From JBFWVD01 sp050246915 (lineage in GTDB: Bacteria; Actinomycetota; Acidimicrobiia; Acidimicrobiales; Ilumatobacteraceae), in contig JBFWVD010000030.1 in assembly GCA_050246915.1 (NCBI GenBank), positions 1 through 57,973 on the forward strand: 57,973 nt of DNA, given 5' to 3'. The notes below the pieces were generated by a model. The model was not told the origin of the DNA. It saw only the letters and a list, made by a program, of their open reading frames with translations, and did not search any database. Below are positions 53,832 through 57,973 of the stretch, in pieces; the first letter of the stretch is position 1, and every line of letters starts with the position of its first letter. Position numbers and translations under genes: made by a program.

Positions 53832-55936
53832 CAGCGGCCGTGCCCGAAGCGGAAGGTCTGCAGGTACGACGCGTACAGCCGCACCGGCTCGACACCGATC
53901 GGCAGCGCACCGGCGATCCCGGCGAACGTCGATGGCGAGTCGGTCACGATGAACACAGTGCGGATCGCTTCGTTCAGTCCGTTGAGGAAGGTGCGCCACT
54001 GGTCTGGATCGAACAGGATGCCGTAGCAATCGGTAGTTGCGAACGGAAGCTGTTGCCCATCGGCGCTCCGTTGCGAGTCGATGATGTCTCCGCACCCACC
54101 GGCCCGAAGCCATAGCAAGGGCGCAACGGCCTCGAATGCGTCATCCAGCTCTACGGCAAGTGGGTCTTGGTAGGTGAGGCGCATGAACTCGACGTTCTCA
54201 TCGAATCCGTCGGAACCCAGGGACTCATCGTCGTAGGCGAGGTCGACCCGCTGACCGTCCGGCCGACATCCGGTGACCGCTGCCTTGATCCTCGGCATTG
54301 TCACGCTTTGGAAGATCCCACGTAGTTCCCACGATTTGGTACCGGGTTGGTCGCCTGCCGCCGACAGCGACGCCGACTCCGTTGGACCAACCTCGTTGTT
54401 CGTCACTGAGATGGAAACCCTGCGACCACCGTCCAGTCGATTGAGAAGCGCTACAGCATGTGCGGTGGTGCCGGAGCCTGCGAAGAAGTCGAGGATGATC
54501 GCATCCCGGTTCCGACCGACGACCGGAGAGAGAGCGTCCCGCACGGCGTACAGCGACTTTGGGAAGTCGAAGTACCGCCCGCCGAGCAGCGACCGCAAGA
54601 CGACGGCACCGTGCCAGCCAGCGTCGTGGCGAGCACGCTTCCACACCGTCTTGGCACGGCTCAGATCTCGATGTCGTTCGAGGATGGCCGAACCGGACGG
54701 CTCATACCCGACCACGGTGATCTCCCCGCTCTCGATCTTGACGCGGATTCCGGACGGAACGTAGCTGATGGCCCAGCCGTCAGGACGCAGCGCACACTTG
54801 GTGAAGCCGGCTTCGGCTAGCGACTGCAGGGTATCCGGGACTGCTTGCCACACGCCGAGCTGTCCGGCCCGCCTCATTGGCCAGACTTGCACCGTGCCAA
54901 GGGGTCCCTCCGGCGCGTCTGTCGGCACCCATTCGTTGGGGTCCCCGAAGATCTCCCCCGCGACCATTCGCTCCCGCAACGTTCTGCCGGTGCCTGCGAT
55001 CTTCCCGCTCGGCTCGATGAAGATCGGGTACGCCATGCCTAAGCCATCGGAGGGGAGTGCGTTCGTACCCGCCCGGAGCAGTCCCTTCCAGAACCGTGTG
55101 TTCCTCTGCGTCGACCCGTCGGACAGGTAGTCGTCGTCGGTTGGCGCGACGCCTGCAGTACCGAAGAAGCAGTAGATCGCGTACTCCTCGACCCGAGCGA
55201 ACCCACCCTGTGCGACGCCCTTCGGGTTGACGACGATCGTGACCATCTGAATCCGAGCTGAAGGGAACGTCTGCTCCAGCAGCATTCGGAGCCGGTGAAC
55301 CTCGTGCTCATCGATGGTGACGATCAGCACGGCGTTGTCTGGGTTCAGCAGCGTCTTGGCGAGCAGGAGTCGGCGCTCCATGAAGGCCAACCACTTGGAG
55401 TGCCTGTATCTGTCGTCGCCGTCGACGTAGTCGTTGTCGTACTTCCAGTCGCGCGCCCCGGTGTTGTAGGGCGGGTCGATGTAGATGCAGTCGACCTTCC
55501 CGGCGTGAGTGAACTGGAGCATCTCCAGTGCATGGTGGTTCTCGGCGTCGATGACGACGTGGGAAGGCTTGTCGCCGCCGCGACGGATCGACTCAAGTCG
55601 AGCGAGGCCCGGATAGATCGGCTCGCGGAACTCGACGACCACGACAAGATCGGCAACTGGCATCTCGGTCTGTTCGCCGTCGTTGTCGAGAAGTCGAGCT
55701 CTTCCGCTCGATGTCCCGAGGACGACGTAGATGTTGTCGTTCGATCCGTCGCGCCGCACCGCCTTCGTCCCTCGCCGCAGCGGGTGATCAGGCAAGCGCA
55801 CACGCTCTGGGAGGTGCTCCTGGAACACGAGGCCGAACGACCTGCGGGAGCGGAGTCTGTTGATCTGTTCTGCCAGCTCGGAACGGAGTGAGCTGTCCTC
55901 GATCTTCTGGAGTAGGACGTCGATCTCGTCAGCCAC
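53831..55936 (-). CDS. mod: Type III DNA methyltransferase, Mod subunit
   Basis: A 701-aa beta-class amino-methyltransferase. Motif IV CIYIDPPYNTG (DPPY 154-157) precedes motif I ILDFFAGSGTTAHAV (about 480), the order of type III Mod and ParB-type N6-adenine enzymes. Between them lies the large target-recognition region. It starts with a GTG and has only a weak ribosome site. It protects host DNA and gives Res its specificity. As cargo the pair could stabilise the element or exclude phages. Confidence 0.93.
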   Translation of the reverse strand: MADEIDVLLQKIEDSSLRSELAEQINRLRSRRSFGLVFQEHLPERVRLPDHPLRRGTKAVRRDGSNDNIYVVLGTSSGRARLLDNDGEQTEMPVADLVVVVEFREPIYPGLARLESIRRGGDKPSHVVIDAENHHALEMLQFTHAGKVDCIYIDPPYNTGARDWKYDNDYVDGDDRYRHSKWLAFMERRLLLAKTLLNPDNAVLIVTIDEHEVHRLRMLLEQTFPSARIQMVTIVVNPKGVAQGGFARVEEYAIYCFFGTAGVAPTDDDYLSDGSTQRNTRFWKGLLRAGTNALPSDGLGMAYPIFIEPSGKIAGTGRTLRERMVAGEIFGDPNEWVPTDAPEGPLGTVQVWPMRRAGQLGVWQAVPDTLQSLAEAGFTKCALRPDGWAISYVPSGIRVKIESGEITVVGYEPSGSAILERHRDLSRAKTVWKRARHDAGWHGAVVLRSLLGGRYFDFPKSLYAVRDALSPVVGRNRDAIILDFFAGSGTTAHAVALLNRLDGGRRVSISVTNNEVGPTESASLSAAGDQPGTKSWELRGIFQSVTMPRIKAAVTGCRPDGQRVDLAYDDESLGSDGFDENVEFMRLTYQDPLAVELDDAFEAVAPLLWLRAGGCGDIIDSQRSADGQQLPFATTDCYGILFDPDQWRTFLNGLNEAIRTVFIVTDSPSTFAGIAGALPIGVEPVRLYASYLQTFRFGHGR

Positions 55937-56287
55937 CGCGCCAGCCCCTCGGGCGCCCGGTCATGCCGTGCTGGCGAATCGGTGCGGAGACAGTCTGCAG
56001 GCGATCCTCGTCAGCGTTGATGGCGACCCCGTCCACGACGGGCGACGTTACGACAATCTGAGAACTGAGGTCGCCTCCGGGTCGACAGGGCGCCGTCGCC
56101 GCTGAGCGACACACCGAACGAACCGTAGGTGCTAAGCCTTGCGCCGTCATGAGTACAGCGGGCGTCGTGTTTGTCGCAGCAGCTGCCCTGATCGCCGGTT
56201 GCACGTCGGTGAGTTGCTCGACGGCGGTGAAGCATCGCGGAGAGCCACAACGGGACGACGGACATCGAGAGGGGCCTTCAACGGCCG
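55937..56287. other. Gap upstream of the restriction-modification operon
   Basis: About 350 bases between two divergent genes (mod and the small membrane protein). It must contain both promoters, but no strong consensus is visible. No gene is supported. Confidence 0.4.
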
Positions 56288-56620
56288 GTGCACAACGAGA
56301 ACCGACAGCACGTGATCACCGGGTTGGTGCTCACTCACGTCGCAGCGATTGCCGGGCTAGTCATGCTCACGATCGCAGAGAACCAGGCAAGAGCGACACC
56401 GGCGCAGGGCTGGCTTGCCGATGTGCCAGGAGCGCCACCACCATCGCAGTACAACGAGCCACAGCGCCGTAGTGCAGAGCGGAGAGCTCTACGGATGCTC
56501 GGCAAGTTGGTGACCGTCGTCGTGCTGGCGATCGTGGTTGTGCTGGCGTCGGCTAGCGCCGCCTACCTCCGTAGCATCGGGAACGCAGCGACGAACGTCG
56601 CCGGGTCGACGATCTCATGA
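56288..56620 (+). CDS. Small membrane protein
   Basis: A 110-aa protein with two membrane helices (ITGLVLTHVAAIAGLVMLTI and LVTVVVLAIVVVLASASAAYL) separated by a polar loop rich in Pro, Gln and Arg. The start is a GTG with a distant GAGAGGGG. No family is recognised. Its 3' end overlaps the convergent hypothetical gene by 58 bases, which is unusual and weakens confidence in one of the two. Confidence 0.5.
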   Translation: MHNENRQHVITGLVLTHVAAIAGLVMLTIAENQARATPAQGWLADVPGAPPPSQYNEPQRRSAERRALRMLGKLVTVVVLAIVVVLASASAAYLRSIGNAATNVAGSTIS

Positions 56621-56946
56621 AGGTGGGCGGCGATGCTGCGTATCAGGTCGTTGCCTGCGTTCTTCACCGACCGGTCGGTCTGCACCCCATTGGACGACCA
56701 GCAGAAGTCCATGTCCGGCGAGAGGTCGAGGCATCGTTCGATCAGCCGCTCATTGAGACACGCCTGGAACCCGTCGCGGAACTCGTCGAAGGGCAGCTCC
56801 GTGAGATCGCCTGTCCGGGCCGACCCTCTGAACCAGCGCCGGTTGTCCGAGAAGTGGTACGGGTGGACGAACTCGGCAAGCGTCTGCTCGACGTAGGCGT
56901 CGGCGGTGGTCGGTCCGACCTTCTTCGGCTCGCTGCGGTTCGCCAT
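56563..56946 (-). CDS. Hypothetical protein
   Basis: A 127-aa soluble protein starting MANRSEPKKVGPTTADAYVE, with HPYHFSDNRRWFRGSARTGD, ACLNERLIERCLDLSPDMDF and NAGNDLIRSIAAHLHEIVDP. The composition is coding-like. I do not recognise a domain. The ATG at 56946 fits the start of ordered sequence better than an upstream ATG. Convergent overlap with the membrane-protein gene is noted there. Confidence 0.6.
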   Translation of the reverse strand: MANRSEPKKVGPTTADAYVEQTLAEFVHPYHFSDNRRWFRGSARTGDLTELPFDEFRDGFQACLNERLIERCLDLSPDMDFCWSSNGVQTDRSVKNAGNDLIRSIAAHLHEIVDPATFVAAFPMLRR

Positions 56947-57410
56947 CGGAACGGACTCTACGGGAGGGGCGTCAAGATGATGCCGCCGCTCAGTTCCACA
57001 AGCGATCGAAGATGCCTGCAGGCACTCGGCCGCCAGGTCGACTCGCCGCTGGACGGGCTTCAAGTGAATCGTGAATCGCTCGTGGGCCTCTGCTAGGGCT
57101 CCACCGACTCACGATGAGAACTCGGCGCCGTCGATCCTCGCATGTTCAAGCAGGGCATCCGACAACAGTTGGTTGTGAGCGTCCGCGCGCCGAAGCCACG
57201 CGCGTCCCGGAATAGGCGATCCCCGCAGAACATGCGCTCAGGATCCCGACAGCGCAGATCGCTCGTCGACGTGAGCGCAGAACGCGCGAGGGCTGACCGA
57301 GAAGCGATCGCATAGCCGGCGTTCCGCGCTGCTCGGCAAGCGCTACACGGCATCGGCGCGTGACGGAGTCCGCCTCCGGCGATCGATCTCACAGTCTCGG
57401 CGCGCGGCCT
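56947..57410. other. Gap with no clear gene
   Basis: About 460 bases between the hypothetical gene and xis. Reading frames here are short and compositionally poor. In most tRNA-linked elements the integrase gene would lie close to this region, but none is present. Confidence 0.4.
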
Positions 57411-57614
57411 TCAGAGCTTTGCGCCGCACGCTTCGATGAACCGGTGGAGTTCGGCCGCGGGCACGCGGACGCATCGGCCGATTCGAATGGGTGTGATCTC
57501 GCCTCGACCCATGAGTTCGTACAGGGTGGTCCGACTGACGGCCAGCGCTGAGGCGGCTTCTCTGACTGAGAGCAGGAGTCGACCCTTTTCGACGGTCCAG
57601 TCGCCAGTTGCCAT
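57411..57614 (-). CDS. Excisionase-like winged helix-turn-helix protein
   Basis: A 67-aa MerR/Xis-type DNA-binding protein: LLSVREAASALAVSRTTLYE then LMGRGEITPIRIGRCVRVPA, the HTH_17 signature of excisionase-family proteins. GAGGAG lies eight bases before the ATG. It carries the transfer promoter motif 45 bases upstream and lies 265 bases from a tRNA gene, so a role in excision of the element is likely. It could instead be a transcription factor of the same family. Confidence 0.85.
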   Translation of the reverse strand: MATGDWTVEKGRLLLSVREAASALAVSRTTLYELMGRGEITPIRIGRCVRVPAAELHRFIEACGAKL

Positions 57615-57658
57615 CGTGTCGCTCTCCTCGTTCCGCTAGCCGTCACCCTCGACCCACC

Positions 57659-57687
57659 TACAGAGGCCGAAAAGCGGGATGCGCACC
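57659..57687 (-). promoter_or_regulatory. Transfer promoter motif, copy 4 (xis)
   Basis: On the minus strand GGTGCG (57687-57682), 17 bases, TCTGTA (57664-57659). The 31 bases around it match the pilin-operon copy with 4 differences. It places excision under the same control as transfer. Confidence 0.7.
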
Positions 57688-57798
57688 GAATCCCGCCGGA
57701 GACGCTCGCCGCCCTTGGAGACACGATGAAGACGTCGGCCGCAGAGCCGACATCCATTCTGCTCCAGCCGTCCCAACAATCTCGCCGGCAAGCTCCTT

Positions 57799-57820
57799 AG
57801 GGTCCCCGTAAGGGTCCCCG
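57799..57820. repeat. Tandem AGGGTCCCCG decamers near the tRNA
   Basis: AGGGTCCCCG occurs at 57799-57808 and 57811-57820, a 12-base period, 60-80 bases from the tRNA 3' end. The position suits arm-type sites for an integrase or Xis. No other copy was noticed. Confidence 0.45.
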
Positions 57821-57878
57821 GCTATCAGCGGAAGGTCGGAGTTCGTCTCACGCGATCTCCTGACCAGGAAGAATGTCG

Positions 57879-57951
57879 TGGAGCTGAGGGGAATTGAACC
57901 CCTGACCTCTTCCATGCCATGGAAGCGCTCTGCCAACTGAGCTACAGCCCC
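57879..57951 (-). tRNA. tRNA-Ala (anticodon GGC)
   Basis: The minus strand folds as a full tRNA. The acceptor stem GGGGCTG pairs with CAGCTCC, the D-arm is GCTCAGTTGGCAGAGC, the anticodon stem is CTTCC/GGAAG with loop ATGGCAT (GGC) and the T-arm is AGGGGTTCAATTCCCCT. The discriminator base is A and CCA is not encoded. The 3' end faces the mobile region, the normal orientation for a tRNA used as an attachment site. Confidence 0.95.
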
Positions 57952-57973
57952 GAATGGGACGACAGAGATTACC

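Noticed and set aside
57093..57392. Minus-strand 99-codon frame between the hypothetical gene and xis
   Set aside because: Cys/Arg/Ser-rich composition without ordered segments, ribosome site or family resemblance.
57658..57936. Open frame covering the tRNA, beginning MAERFHGMEEVRG
   Set aside because: It is the well-known translation of a tRNA gene read through its 3' half, not a protein.
1..57973. CRISPR arrays, rRNA genes and riboswitches
   Set aside because: No series of equal repeats with unique spacers, no rRNA signature and no recognisable riboswitch core was found.

Overview
The window is high-GC DNA (roughly 65% or more by eye) with GTG/TTG starts, many 1- and 4-base gene overlaps and strong GGAGG-type ribosome sites. 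Gene families (paired small acyl-CoA dehydrogenases, many luciferase-like monooxygenases, SCO6880-type conjugation proteins) point to an actinobacterium, perhaps an Acidimicrobiia relative. The organism itself cannot be fixed from this stretch.

Bases 1 to about 16,200 look like ordinary chromosome: a catabolic island. It holds two adjacent acyl-CoA dehydrogenases, an aldehyde dehydrogenase, and a long minus-strand operon (SDR, alpha/beta hydrolase, luciferase-like monooxygenase, SnoaL-like protein, VOC protein, CoA ligase). A second luciferase-like monooxygenase, an SMP-30-type lactonase, a TSUP permease, a CapA-like phosphoesterase, a cupin and an acetoacetate-decarboxylase-fold protein follow. 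Together they suggest oxygenation of a cyclic ketone, terpenoid or aromatic compound, ring opening, CoA activation and beta-oxidation. The substrate is unknown.

Bases 12,753 to 22,675 are a pile-up of mobile elements: an ISL3 transposase remnant, a complete-ended IS21 element whose two genes are both frameshifted, and a group II intron (probably class C) split by an intact IS30 element. The intron lies just downstream of a terminator-like hairpin and about 70 bases upstream of the relaxase gene.

Bases 22,700 to 57,951 are an integrative and conjugative element or integrated plasmid ending at a tRNA-Ala(GGC) gene. Transfer genes are a MobF relaxase-helicase, a TraG/VirD4-like coupling protein, ArdC, and a tightly overlapping operon of pilin-like, lipoprotein, VirB6/TrbL-like, SCO6880-like, VirB4-like and CHC2/Toprim primase genes. 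The divergent peptidoglycan hydrolase gene is broken by an IS3 insertion with a 4-bp target duplication. Cargo includes a divergent STAND NTPase / nuclease-like pair, a PIN-domain protein, a type III restriction-modification pair, a frameshifted GIY-YIG (T5orf172-like) nuclease, and an Xis-like regulator. No integrase is visible.

The most interesting signal is a promoter-like bipartite motif, GSTGCG-N17-TCTGTA, found with identical spacing at four sites. It precedes the relaxase, both divergent genes of the pilin/hydrolase region, and xis. At two sites it lies exactly 7 bases before a GTG start, implying leaderless transcripts. The element also encodes a 232-aa protein with weak sigma-70-like features, so a dedicated transfer sigma factor is a testable idea.
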